Origin: Siphonodentalium dalli
Lineage: Eukaryota; Mollusca; Scaphopoda; Gadilida; Siphonodentaliidae
Assembly (NCBI GenBank): GCA_032622095.1
Contig: CP136068.1
Coordinates: forward strand, 157,487,465-157,551,464
Length of the DNA stretch: 64,000 nt
Direction of reading: 5' to 3'
In this document: piece by piece, positions 54,467 to 64,000 of the stretch
Layout of the letters: each line of letters begins with the position of its first letter
Position numbering within the stretch: the first letter of the stretch is position 1
Notes under the pieces: generated by a model
Databases searched by the model: none
Told to the model about the DNA's origin: nothing
What the model saw: the letters and a program-made list of their open reading frames with translations, nothing else
Position numbers and translations under genes: made by a program

Positions 54467-55162
54467 TCAACACATCGTCAGTAAAAAAATTTATAGAGGC
54501 GAAATATGTCGATAGTTAATTTTGTTTCGCATTCACACAGCTCCTTGTTGTATTCGTAAACCTCTGAAACTAATCACTAACTTTCCCGCGTTTCGTATAT
54601 GCATGACGCATGCGCACTAACATAACTCTGAGCTTATAAAACGATTATCGCGCGCGGCTAGGGACATACTTAATAAATGATCAGACAGTATCACATCGTA
54701 GTCAATGCCCAGAACATAACACTCCTCATTTTAATATTCATTACGACCTGACCTCGATTATAATACTGAGCGCTGATTGGCTTAAGTATGGCTCGCGCTC
54801 ATTTGTCAACAAAATAACATGGCGCTGCCCATGAAATGGACAATTGTGTAAAATATATGTGTTCTTGTTGCAATGGTTACGAAATTACCAGTTAATAGTT
54901 TTGAACGACATTATTTTTCCAAATTTATCATGCATGCAGACCACGAGTTCGACTTGTCAATATTGCATCGATTTTAAACTTCGCGGGAACTGAAATGAAA
55001 ATAGTAGAAACAGCCAATCAGCGCTCAGTATTATTATCGAGGTCAGGTCGTAATGAATATTAAAATGAAGATCTGTGTGAATGCGTAACATAAATGAAAT
55101 AAAAATCAGAATTAACGACAGATTTTGCCTCCATAATTTTGTTTACTGACGATGTGTTGATT
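54467..55162. mobile_element. Foldback element with an inner TIR element
   Basis: Outer arms: AATCAACACATCGTCAGTAAA at left faces TTTACTGACGATGTGTTGATT at right, continuing as TTCGCATTCACACAG facing CTGTGTGAATGCG. Within, 54727-55067 is a 341-bp inner element with inverted ends of about 50 bp (CATTTTAATATTCATTACGA; CTGAGCGCTGATTGGCT). The left side has 190 bp with no counterpart, so the inner element lies against the right arm. Confidence 0.78.
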
Positions 55163-56242
55163 CAGCCAATACGCCAAGGATTTGATAGCAAACAATATGT
55201 AATCGGGGTTCACGATTGGATGGCTAGTGGTATCTAATCGCGAGCACGTGGCACGTGATGTTCGATTGAATATCAGAATGTAGGGTATCATATAATCCCA
55301 TATCCCATAATATGTCAAATATAGCGAATTATCGAAATATGAAATACAACGAAAAAGCGAAATAGGAAAATACAGCGAAATAGCGGAATAAAAAATGCAA
55401 CGAAATGGCGAAATAGAGCGAAATATAGAAATAGGAAAATATTTTTATTAACGTTAGAATTGCAATTGCAACACCACAATAGATCAACTCTGGTGAAATA
55501 TAAGTCAAAAACTTCTATAGGGTGGGTGGGCCTGGGTGAGGTTTGCGTTACGCTCTTTTAAACACTTCTTCAAATATTTCCGTTATTTCGTCAAAAACAC
55601 TTCTTCAAATATCTCCGTTATTTCGTAAAGGAACATTCCTTATAGAGTTATTACCCTTCAAAGTTCAAACACCTACTGTGCATGGGTATACATCAATCGC
55701 ACAAACCCTACAAACGCTCTTCAGCGGAATTACGGCATTCAAACGAAAAATAAGCTCCAAACTTTCATTTCCATAGTTGATTCAGTTTATTGCTCAAACT
55801 ACTATACCTTGCATACAATTAAAATGTCAGACAGTATAGAGTTGATGTTCTGTGGTGATTTGTTTGAGAAGTACTGTAAATGTCCGAAATATCTTATTCC
55901 CAGTATTTATTTGTATTTATTTCAATACATCCATTTCTGGAGAAGAGTATTTACAAGGTTATTTACAATTTTGAACATGAGTATGACAACTATGAAAAAG
56001 TATACTATACACTTATGTGACAGCATATGTAAAAATTAGAATGTAGAAAGTGCATGCCACATTATAAGATGACTTGTGGATTCAACCACGGTTGTTTGTC
56101 ATTGGTTTTCCTCTAATCAGGGAGCTCGAGGCAAGAAGGCACCTTGCAGAGAACAGTATTATTGCGTGCTTATTATTGAGTATATTATGTGGCTATGTTG
56201 AAACGTCTCCTCCCAGAATCAGTGCTTGAAGTTCTCCGTCAT

Positions 56243-56641
56243 TAACCCTTTACCCAACAAACCGGCCAAAAACGGCCAAATAAAGCTGCAGCAGCCTAAA
56301 TTATCTTGGTTCTGTCTCAAAAAAACCATACAAATATGGATATCATTGGAATCGGCTCATTGACCACATTGTGATGGTTACAGTTATTCCCTGTGCCAAT
56401 GCATTCTCTTATATATGCGAGTCGACCATAGGTCGCCTCGCATATATAAGAGAATGCATTGGCCTAAAAAAAATCGTGTTTTAACACTTTTTACCATTTT
56501 TTCTTACATTATTTAACAATTTTATAATTTTTAATGTGTTAAGCCAATGCATTCTCTTATATATGCGAGGCGACATATGGTCGACTCGCATATATAAGAG
56601 AATGCATTGGCACAGGGCCGTTCTGTTGGGTAAAAGGCTAA
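56243..56641 (+). mobile_element. Palindrome-pair piggyBac-like MITE, copy 6
   Basis: Starts TTAACCCTTTACCC and ends with a mutated GGGTAAAAGGCTAA. Both palindromes are intact (56393-56463 and 56543-56611). Inserted in the retroelement relic in plus orientation. Confidence 0.85.
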
Positions 56642-56712
56642 AGGAATCGTGCATGAATGTGAACACAGAAACTCCGTAGTCGTTGAGAATTGTCTCCCAG
56701 TAGCTATTTCGT

Positions 56713-57090
56713 AGCGACAGATCAACCCTTTACCCAACAGAAGGGCCCTGTGCCAATGCATTCTCTTATATATGCGAGTCGACCATAGGTCGCCTCGCAT
56801 ATATAAGAGAATGCATTGGCTTAACACATTAAAAATTATAAAATTGTTAAAGAATGTAAGAAAAAATGGTAAAATGCATTATCTTATATATGCGAGGCGA
56901 CCTATGGTCGACTCGCATATATAAGAGAATGCATTGGCACAGGGCATAACTGTAACTATCACAATGTGGTCAAGGAGTCGGTTCCAATGATATCCATATT
57001 TGTATGGTTCTATTGAGACAGACCGAAGATATTTTAGGCTGTTGAAGCTTTATTTGGCCGGTTTTGGCCGTTTTGTTGGGTAAAGGGTTA
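56713..57090 (-). mobile_element. Palindrome-pair piggyBac-like MITE, copy 7
   Basis: Reverse orientation relative to copy 6, 72 bp away. The left TTAA is mutated to TCAA; the right end GGGTAAAGGGTTAA is intact. The second palindrome has lost the outer end of its left arm (about 56873), so it is a partial hairpin. Confidence 0.85.
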
Positions 57091-58041
57091 ACACCCGAAA
57101 AGCAGTACCTTATTGTATGGATAAGTTCGTTGATCAATTGCTTACCACATGCGCAGCATGTCAGATTGTTGATGTAAGTAGTCTTATTGAGTAGCAGGGC
57201 GAGATTCCGAAGTTGGATTGAACGTTTGGGATACTGTCTAAGTAGTGTCCACATCGACCAAGGAGTGCTGGGATCGGAATGAACTAGCCGAAACGTAGAC
57301 AGTGATGGGTTGTTGTCAACGGATGATTTCCAGAATAGTGGTCTCGAAAAGGTTTCTTATAAATATTTTTCCATGTAGATTCTGAAGGAAAATGTCCAGT
57401 TTGTATAAAGCTGTCAAGGACATCGTAGAGGTTATATTGCCGAAGAACATGAACAATGTCGGGCACAAATCCAGTTGTATGTCTATCGAACAGAGTGTAT
57501 TGAAAGAATCGTAAGAGGAAGATCTTTAGCGGTACTTGGTGTCCTTGCGGAAGGTGAATCAGATGGCCGAGTAAGTTCAACTTTGTCATATGGATTTCGG
57601 ACTCAAGAGGAAGTAGTCCAAGTACGCCAATATTCTGAGAGATGACGTCCAGCTGTTCAAGTCGTTGTGCCAGGAGTGCCAGAAAAAGAGGAAACGTCCA
57701 ATGACCAAGGGAGTACTAGTTGGGAAACGCTCTTTAAAAAACTTCTCCAAATATGCCCGTTATTTCGTCAAAAACACTTCTTCAAATATCTCCGTTATTT
57801 AGTTAATAAAAATAATTTCTTATTTCATAATTCGCGCTATTTCGTCATTTCGATGCATTTTTTATTCCGCAATTTCGCTGTATTTTCCTATTTCGCTTTT
57901 TCGTGGTATTTCATATTTCGATAATTCGCTATATTTGACATATTATGGGATATTGGCATGCCTCAACGGCTGGCGTGGCATGCCACATACCCTTTATCAC
58001 TGAGGAATTTTAACTAATAGTTTTGTATTACTACAGAGTAA

Positions 58042-58218
58042 CATTGGTCTGTATCAGGTGGACAGGCCGATACACAATCTTCGATAAGTGGAGTACAAGG
58101 TTTCGTGAACTGTTCCTGTAGTGGTCCGAACAAGTGTAAGATGAGAAGATGTAAATGTTTCAAGGGACTACTCTGTAATAGCCGGTGCCACAACAGTTTG
58201 AGCTGCTCAAACAAGTGA
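58042..58218 (+). CDS. CXC (tesmin/TSO1-like) domain ORF, probably transposon-derived
   Basis: A frame ending in TGA at 58216-58218 encodes CSCSGPNKCKMRRCKCFKG, then LLCNSRCHNSLSC and SNK. The C-x-C-x5-C-x4-C-x-C-x5-C-x3-C-H-x4-C spacing matches a single tesmin/TSO1-type CXC module, which binds zinc and AT-rich DNA. Such a single module at a C-terminus is common in ORFs of repeated DNA in invertebrates. The upstream part has no recognised domain and hits a stop at 58039; an acceptor at TGTATCAG near 58060 would make it a terminal exon. Its position 131 bp before a regular palindrome array suggests both belong to one element. Confidence 0.5.
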   Translation, partial: HWSVSGGQADTQSSISGVQGFVNCSCSGPNKCKMRRCKCFKGLLCNSRCHNSLSCSNK

Positions 58219-58348
58219 CTCTAACCATTCGAAACTATTTCAATGTATATTTTTATGTTTCTATTACATTTCTGATTTATTATTATGAATACAAATTAAG
58301 TCCTAATTTTATGTTCACAATTGAAGTCCCCGAACCAAAAAAAGTATT

Positions 58349-58457
58349 CAGTCATTTCGTGAAATGACTGGAAATTTCAGTCATTTCATGAAATGACTGA
58401 CCCCCACAGTCATTTCACGAAATGACTGAACATTTTAGTCATTTCACGAAATGACTG
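58349..58457. repeat. Four 22-bp palindromes at an exact 29-bp period
   Basis: Palindromes at 58349-58370, 58378-58399, 58407-58428 and 58436-58457. Each is CAGTCATTTC, a variable dinucleotide (GT, AT, AC, AC), then GAAATGACTG; the last begins TAG. The 7-bp spacers GAAATTT, ACCCCCA and AACATTT are unrelated to one another. Confidence 0.97.
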
Positions 58458-58756
58458 GTTTCACAATCTGACTGTAACATATACATGTATAATGAAAATA
58501 ACCCATGAAAGTCACGTCCTCGCTTCAGTTCTCCCTAACTTCTACCAGCTATACAATATAATAACTCCCTACCTATCGCAATAATATTTTTATGTATTCT
58601 CAGGTTCACTACATTTTATGTAACATATAATTCTTTTGGAAAATAAACCATGTTTAAATCCTCGCTCTAGTGAGTTCGTAAAAGACAGAAAACAAAACAG
58701 CGATATGTCCGACAATTCGAACACCGCAAACATTTCCGCTATCCGTGACGTGAATA

Positions 58757-59215
58757 AAGGTTACAATCAACTAAATATTTCCCATAGGCGACAGTGTTAG
58801 GGTTAAGCCATGCCCACGATTCATTACTGTACTGAGCCAAACTTTAAATATGTTTGCGTTTAGAACTCCACGTCGGACATAAGTTGTCAAAAAAGAAATG
58901 GTGCCTTACCATACTTATTCCTGGAAATAAATTGGCATTTCCATAACTACCCCCTTTTGTGCACAAAATTTCAGTATAGAAAAATACCCCACCCCCTACC
59001 AAATTTGGCGACCAACTTAGACGGTTGACGAACAATGATCAATCCCACTCAAATGGCCGAGGAATTAACTTAGCCTATGATTTTCTTTTTTCTTTCACAT
59101 TAAACAACGGAAGGTATTATACACAATTCAGCTGTCGGTATTTTTTTTATGCTGACTCGAGTTTCCCTACACAAATGCCAAGGGGCATAATTTCAATTAT
59201 GTAGCTGCTTATAAC
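58757..59215. repeat. Duplicated 455-bp block, copy 1
   Basis: Nearly identical to 60114-60566 in the same orientation (AGGTTACAATCAACTAAATA to TAGCTGCTTATAAC). Differences are a few substitutions and a 7-bp insertion (GATCAAT). 58458-58756 shows no feature. Confidence 0.92.
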
Positions 59216-60113
59216 CTATACGCAACCAAAAATGTGTGGATTTTTGCTTAAACATATATCAAATTGTCACAGAAAACATAATATTAATAAAAAACGTGCT
59301 TTCCAGACAACCACTACACCACTTCTCCCTGTATTGGGCTGTATTTAACCCCCCTGTTCCCGACATTGGGCACAAAATAAAACATCGTCGGAGCACCTAT
59401 GTTTCACTTTAACCTCCAGCAGACATCACACTATTTGGGACCCTAGCCACCTTTTTCCTGTTTTATGTCTTACATGACAACGTGCTATTTTTAAACAGAA
59501 GTCGCATGGCTGTGAAGTGTAGTTGACATAAAAAAAATTTAAAAGAACATAAATACTCAAAAAGCCCGATTTTCGAGTCGAAAATCATTTGTTTTGGTCG
59601 CGGAAAACACACAGGGACATATAATAACGCCGATTTGACAATGTAACTGGATGCCAGTAATAACAATCTTCAAGACGCAAAAAAGTCGCATTTCATTACA
59701 TGGAAGGAAATGACAAATTTGTGACTAGAATGACCCCCCCCCCCCGCCCCTCGATTTTACGGACTAGAAACTGGGATCGGCTGCGTCCGAAGTATTTCCC
59801 GGTCCACTCCCAATAACAAATCGAGAATATAGACAGATCAATACAAACGACGAGAGGCGGCTGGGCTCGTTTGTCCACTTTTCGGCATTAAAGGTACACT
59901 CTATGTCCCAAATAATTCATTTTAACAAAACACCCATTTTTGGGCATACAATCTGAATTTTGTTGCAAAGGGTTAATTTGTCAGATTCTGTGGCGCTGCG
60001 ACACGCTTTGGGTCCCTAATTTTGTTCACTCTTGGATTTGATTTGATTGGTGGCCAAAATCTGCACCCCGTTGTCCTACAAGCCGATGATACCACAAAAC
60101 ACGATTTGTGCCT
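59216..60113. other. Sequence between the duplicated blocks
   Basis: No exon with good splice sites. A C-run (59735-59744) and an unremarkable AT-rich remainder. It may be part of the unit that was duplicated or an insertion. Confidence 0.4.
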
Positions 60114-60566
60114 GTAGGTTACAATCAACTAAATATTTCCCATAGGCGACAGTGTTAGGGTTAAGCCATGCCCACGATTCATTACTGTACTGAGCCAAAC
60201 TTTAAATATGTTTGCGTTTAGAACTCCACGTCGGACATAAGTTGTCATAAAAGAAATGGTGCCTTACCATACTTATTCCTGGAAATAAATTGGCATTTCC
60301 ATAACTACCCCCTTTTGTGCACAAAATTTCAGTATAGAAAAATACCCCACCCCCTACCAAATTTGGCGACCAACTTAGACGGTTGACGAACAATCCCACT
60401 CAAATGGCCGAGGAATTAACATAGCCTATGATTTTCTTTTTTCTTTCACATTAAACAACGGAAGATATTATACACCATTCAGCTGCCGGTATTTTTTTTA
60501 TGCTGACTCGAGTTTCCCTACACAAATGCCAAGGGGCATAATTTCAATTATTTAGTTGCTTATAAC
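60114..60566. repeat. Duplicated 455-bp block, copy 2, downstream of the Cys-rich exon
   Basis: Lies 47 bp past the stop of the minus-strand cysteine-rich exon, so it could form its 3' UTR or flank. See copy 1. Confidence 0.92.
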
Positions 60567-60613
60567 ATATACAACATAAGGAGAGGCCATTGGTTTCCTA
60601 TATTATATATGTG

Positions 60614-60781
60614 TTAAGCAGCACCTGGTTTACACCCGCACGTGCTATGAGTGCATAGTTCGAGGTATCCTAGCTTGTGTTGGCACTCGCTTCCGAATGA
60701 TCCGAAACCGGAATGATGGGCGCAGCACTGGTCCGGGTGACAGTCACTGTCACTGTGACAACTGTTGAAGATGAAGCCAAC
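60614..60781 (-). CDS. Terminal exon of a prokineticin/astakine-like secreted protein
   Basis: A clear acceptor (TTATCATTCTTTACAG) opens a phase-0 frame of 55 residues ending TAA. Cysteines fall at exon residues 8, 14, 19, 20, 33, 43, 48 and 50: C-x5-C-x4-C-C-x12-C-x9-C-x4-C-x-C. That is the spacing of the first part of the prokineticin (AVIT)/astakine fold, with a shorter loop before the final C-x-C. In that family such proteins are secreted ligands; astakines act in invertebrate haematopoiesis. The first cysteines are inside this exon, so the missing 5' exon(s), further right on the minus strand, should mainly encode the signal peptide. A dickkopf/colipase-type relative is the alternative. 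Confidence 0.58.
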   Translation of the reverse strand, partial: VGFIFNSCHSDSDCHPDQCCAHHSGFGSFGSECQHKLGYLELCTHSTCGCKPGAA

Positions 60782-60894
60782 CTGTAAAGAATGATAATTT
60801 TTCAGATTAGCCGAAAAATTGTATTCGCTGTTCGGGATAATGAGTGAGCGATGTATTATCGCTTTGTGCATGAACAACGGAAAGAGGTCACGCT

Positions 60895-61680
60895 ATTATG
60901 GGACTAACTTTAGTCCGGATTCCGGATACGGATTTGGCCGAAAAAGTGCTTTCTTCCGGATCCGACCAACTTTTAAAAAATTGCTTTAAATCACTATTAT
61001 GCGACATTTTCGCATTATAACACCGTGTTATATGCTATTATTAGCTGGATATATTTCCTAGCCACGAATCCGGGCCGAATAAGTGCTTTTTCGCTGATTC
61101 CCGATCCGGATCCGACCCACTTTTTTGAAATTGCTTTAAATCACTATTATGTGACATTTTCGCATTATATCACCGTGTTATATGCTATTATTAGCTGGAT
61201 ATATTTCCTAGCCACGAATCCGGGCCGAATAAGTGCTTTTTCGCTGATTCCAGATCCGGATTGACCCACTGTTTTGAAATTGCTTTAAATCACTATTATG
61301 TGACATTTTCGCATTATATCACCGTGTTATATGCTATTATTAGCTGGATATATTTCCTAGCCACGAATCCGGGCCGAATAAGTGCTTTTTCGCTGATTCC
61401 CGATCCGGATCCGACCCACTTTTTTGAAATTGCTTTAAATCACTATTATGTGACATTTTCGCTTTATATCACCGTGTTATATGCTAGTATTAGCTGGATA
61501 GATGTCCTAGCCACGAATCCGGGTCGAATAAGTGCTTTTTCCCTGATTCCGGATCCGGATTGACCGACTTTTTAAAAATTGTATTAAATCACTATTATGT
61601 TACATTTTCGCATTATATCACCGTTGTAAATGCCATTATCAGCTAGATAGATGTCCTAGCAACGAATCCGGGCTTCCCGT
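60895..61680. repeat. 150-bp tandem repeat, about five units
   Basis: Units of 149-150 bp include CGCATTATATCACCGTGTTA, CCTAGCCACGAATCCGGGCC and GAATAAGTGCTTTTTCGCTG; the first and last are diverged. A further unit is at 62585-62740 and an inverted one at 63870-64000, so 61-64 kb is bracketed by inverted copies. Confidence 0.9.
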
Positions 61681-61762
61681 GGTTGCAAACAGAAGAGTGG
61701 CCCAAACAAGTGAATCTGGATTGTTCTCGCTTGTTAATCCCTGACTGGGTCACTTGTATCGT

Positions 61763-61799
<37 letters not shown>

Positions 61800-61987
61800 T
61801 CTCTCCCACTCTCTATCTATCTATCTATCTATCGCTCTATCTTTTTCGTTTATTCGTTAGCCCCTGGTCATTCGAAAGGCGGCGCGTGTGCATACCTGTC
61901 GTCTCGATTCAGTTCTAGGCGGCTTTCTCTAAATAACTGTCATTTTTATCAGGTAGTTAGTTTGGAACTTAGTCATATATACATCTT

Positions 61988-62031
<44 letters not shown>

Positions 62032-62059
62032 ACTCTCCCTCCACTTTGTATGTCCGTCC

Positions 62060-62090
<31 letters not shown>

Positions 62091-62845
62091 TCTTCTGTAT
62101 CTCTCAATCGCTCTCTCTCTCACTCTCTCACTGGCTCTCACTGGTCAATGTGTATTAATTAGTCCGCTGCCGCGTGATAGAGATAAAGGGATTATAAGAT
62201 AAAGGGATTAGGGTGTCTGGACCTTATATAAACACCTATCAATAAACAATGACTCTCCCTCTCTCTGTAGTTCTCACAATCTGTTTCTTACTGCCTTCGT
62301 CGCATTTGCTAGTCCATTTACTTGTATTTCAAGGCGGATTTCTCTAAATAACTGTCATTTTATCAGGTTGTTAGTTTGGAACTTAGTCATATTTACATGT
62401 CTCTCTCTCTCTCTCTCTCCCTCCCTATGTCTGTCCGTTTCTCTCTCTCTCCCTCTCTCTCTCTCTCTTCTGTATTTATCAATCGCGCTCTCTCTCTCTC
62501 TCTCTCTCCCTCTCTCTCTATCTCTCTCTCACTCACACACACTCTCTCTCGTTATGTCATTAGGCCATGATTGCTGAGTGCAGATGTACTTACAAATCGG
62601 GAATCAATTCCGGATCCGGATTCGGATCCGACCCACTTTTTTAAATTGCTTTAAATCATATTATGTGACATTTTCGCATTATATCACCGTTGTAAATGCC
62701 ATTATCAGCTAGATATATGTCATAGCAACGAATCCGGGATTCCCGTGGTTGCAAACAGACGAGTGGCCCAAACAAGTGAATCTGGATTGTCCTCGCTTGT
62801 TAATCCCTGACTGGATCACTTGTATCGTTACTCTCTCGGTTCACG
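61629..62845. repeat. Duplicated segments around two CT-rich microsatellites
   Basis: GTAAATGCCATTATCAGCTA to TTGTATCGTTACTCTCTC occurs at 61626-61773 and 62690-62838. Separately, TTTCTCTAAATAACTGTCAT with AGTTTGGAACTTAGTCATAT occurs at 61925-61979 and 62338-62393. (CT)n tracts lie at 61766-61810, 61988-62140 and 62400-62545, with (CTAT)n at 61812-61835. Confidence 0.85.
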
Positions 62846-63461
62846 GAAAGAGGAGTAAAGCAATTTAGAAGTTGAGTATCCATGCAGCGAAATGTTCGGT
62901 TTCGTTTCAAATGAGCGTGAAGACGCCGACAGACTTGTTAATTTCCAGAATGCTAAAATGTGAAACTAACGCGTTGTTGTAGTGCAAAAAGAAATTGACA
63001 TATGTCACAGATCGTTACGCAACATACGGGTATTCTCTGAAGTCTGAGGAATGTATTGAAGAAAAGAAATAGTCAATTGATAAACAGCAAAGAGTGGCTA
63101 TTTGATCTAGTACATAAACGTAGTTGTAACGTATGTACATCGTATGTGCAATTGTCTGCAGCACATACCAACTGCATAATAAGGTTGATCTATTTGTCCC
63201 ATGGTCTTTATTATTGATATAAAAAGGTCCAATATGAACATTACACCTTATAACGGTTTTGTGTCTGTGATAACACCATTTATACATAGCGTGCTTTAAT
63301 TGCAAATAAAAAAACACACAATTATGCAAATTAGCAAACACCACAGTTCGCGGTTGTTATGAAACAGTGGGGTTTATAAATACAGTGTTTTTCGAAATTA
63401 TTAGAGAGCTGTCAGAGAATCTCTGCGCGTTGAGTTCTTCGTAGTTATGTGTTTACTGGTA

Positions 63462-63715
63462 ATAACTGATAAAGACACTTCGCAGAACTTGTGACCTTGA
63501 CCGTAAACAGTAAATACATGTTGTGCATGGAACTACTTTTTTTCCAATACTATCAAGATTATTAAATATTCATATTTTTTACTTTTAACTTGACTCATCC
63601 TATTCATTAATTAGTTTTTTAATGTAATCCAACATATTGGGGTGCTCCTCACCCACAGGAGGGATCTACACACCAACTGAACTGTTTACGGTCAAGGTCA
63701 CAAGTTCTGCGAAGT
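63462..63715. repeat. Inverted repeat, 33-bp arms
   Basis: CTTCGCAGAACTTGTGACCT and GACCGTAAACAGT at 63478-63511 face ACTGTTTACGGTC and AGGTCACAAGTTCTGCGAAG at 63680-63713. The arms are perfect; the interior (about 170 bp) is AT-rich without a gene. 62846-63461 and 63716-63865 show no recognised feature. Confidence 0.85.
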
Positions 63716-63867
63716 AGTCTTACCGTAACAACTGAGCGGTCAATAACTGAGACAATGTTACCCTCGAGGGTAATATGGTGATTTACGGCCCGCCATGTGA
63801 CGCACTCTCAGCCAATCAGAAGAGAGGAAAATAGGATGAAATGAGATGAAGGATAACAATAGCATAT

Positions 63868-64000
63868 AAACACGGTGATATAATGCGAAAATGTCACATA
63901 ATAGTGATTTAAAGCAATTTTAAAAAATTGGGTCAATCCGGATCAGGAATTAGCGAAAAAGCACTTATTTGGCCCGGATTCGAGGCTAGGACATTTATCC
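63868..64000 (-). repeat. Inverted unit of the 150-bp repeat at the window edge
   Basis: Reverse complement of the 150-bp unit (CACGGTGATATAATGCGAAA to AAAGCACTTATTTGGCCCGG). It runs off the window. Confidence 0.9.

Larger units (their letters stand above)
56090..57700 (-). pseudogene. Non-LTR retrotransposon C-terminal part, split by two MITEs
   Basis: On the minus strand the relic reads LEQLDVISQNIGVLGLLPLE, then LNLLGHLIHLP, FVPDIVHVLRQYNLYDVLDS, WKNIYKKPF, LRNLALLLNKTTY, CCACGKQ and HTIRYC. Beyond the first MITE it continues LRNSYWETILNDYGVSVF, and beyond the second LILGGD. This is the thumb-to-zinc-knuckle end of a non-LTR polyprotein (C-x2-C...H-x3-C). The sequence differs from copies A-C, so it is a second family. 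The reverse transcriptase core is absent. Confidence 0.6.
55300..57956. mobile_element. Inverted-repeat-bounded block, about 2.65 kb
   Basis: Left arm 55300-55460 (ATATCCCATAATATGTCAAA, then GCGAAATAGGAAAATACAGC) is the reverse complement of the right arm 57790-57956. A direct repeat (CACTTCTTCAAATAT with TCCGTTATTTCGT) lies inside each edge at 55561-55625 and 57742-57800. The block encloses a non-LTR retroelement relic and two MITEs. It may be one large transposon or two inverted copies of a smaller one. Confidence 0.55.

Noticed and set aside
58349-58457. CRISPR array
   Set aside because: Repeats are regular, but spacers are only 7 bp, there are no cas genes and the genome is eukaryotic.
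61025-61563. Open frame with a 50-residue repeat
   Set aside because: Follows from the 150-bp tandem unit being divisible by three. A 149-bp unit breaks it, and the sequence has no domain character.
61683-62577. Ser/Leu-rich open frames
   Set aside because: Translations of (CT)n microsatellites.

Overview
This is a eukaryotic, AT-rich, intron-rich and transposon-laden stretch of an animal genome. The gene families are a membrane fibrinogen-related protein, a one-domain VWC secreted protein and a prokineticin/astakine-like cysteine exon. Together with Penelope-like, hAT-like, piggyBac-like and TTATC-tailed non-LTR elements, they fit a lophotrochozoan, most likely a mollusc. The species is an inference; nothing in the window names it.

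Host genes. (1) Minus strand, 9465 to 653: a two-exon gene for a 93-residue secreted protein. A signal-peptide exon (9399-9465) joins in matching phase to a six-cysteine VWC-type exon (653-867) across an 8.5 kb repeat-filled intron. (2) Plus strand, 25684-33333: a complete five-exon gene for a 301-residue type II membrane protein with a C-terminal fibrinogen-like domain. All four junctions agree in phase and the exons sum to 906 nt. (3) Minus strand, 60614-60781: the last exon of a secreted protein with prokineticin/astakine cysteine spacing; its 5' exons are not found. Weaker candidates are a Thr-rich mucin-like last exon (minus, 16733-17119) and a small last exon at 49301-49428 (minus).

Mobile DNA fills most of the rest. 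A piggyBac-like MITE family (TTAA target) carries paired palindromes that are reverse complements of each other; I count eight paired copies plus one solo palindrome, 17 hairpins. A Penelope-like reverse transcriptase relic (minus, 43738-45483) is split by a hAT-like element with an 8-bp target duplication. A 1.55 kb hAT-like element at 39300-40850 contains a nested TTAA element. Four degenerate non-LTR 3' ends occur, one hit by two MITEs. A CXC-domain ORF (58042-58218) is followed by four 22-bp palindromes at an exact 29-bp period. There are many foldbacks, tandem repeats (34-bp, 64-bp, 42-bp and 150-bp units) and dispersed repeat pairs.

Layout: 0.6-9.5 kb VWC gene with repeat-filled intron; 10-25 kb repeats and relics; 25.3-33.3 kb fibrinogen-related gene; 33.4-35.6 kb hairpins and MITEs; 36-38.3 kb satellite; 39.3-45.8 kb nested transposons; 46-54 kb sparse unassigned sequence; 54.4-58.5 kb nested foldbacks, retroelement and CXC/palindrome unit; 58.7-64 kb duplicated block, cysteine-rich exon, 150-bp repeats and CT-rich microsatellites. 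I found no tRNA, rRNA, CRISPR or bacterial-type operon. The most unusual items are the six tandem splice acceptors before exon 2 of the fibrinogen gene, a degenerate duplicate of its exon 3, the reverse-complement hairpin MITEs and the 29-bp-period palindrome array.
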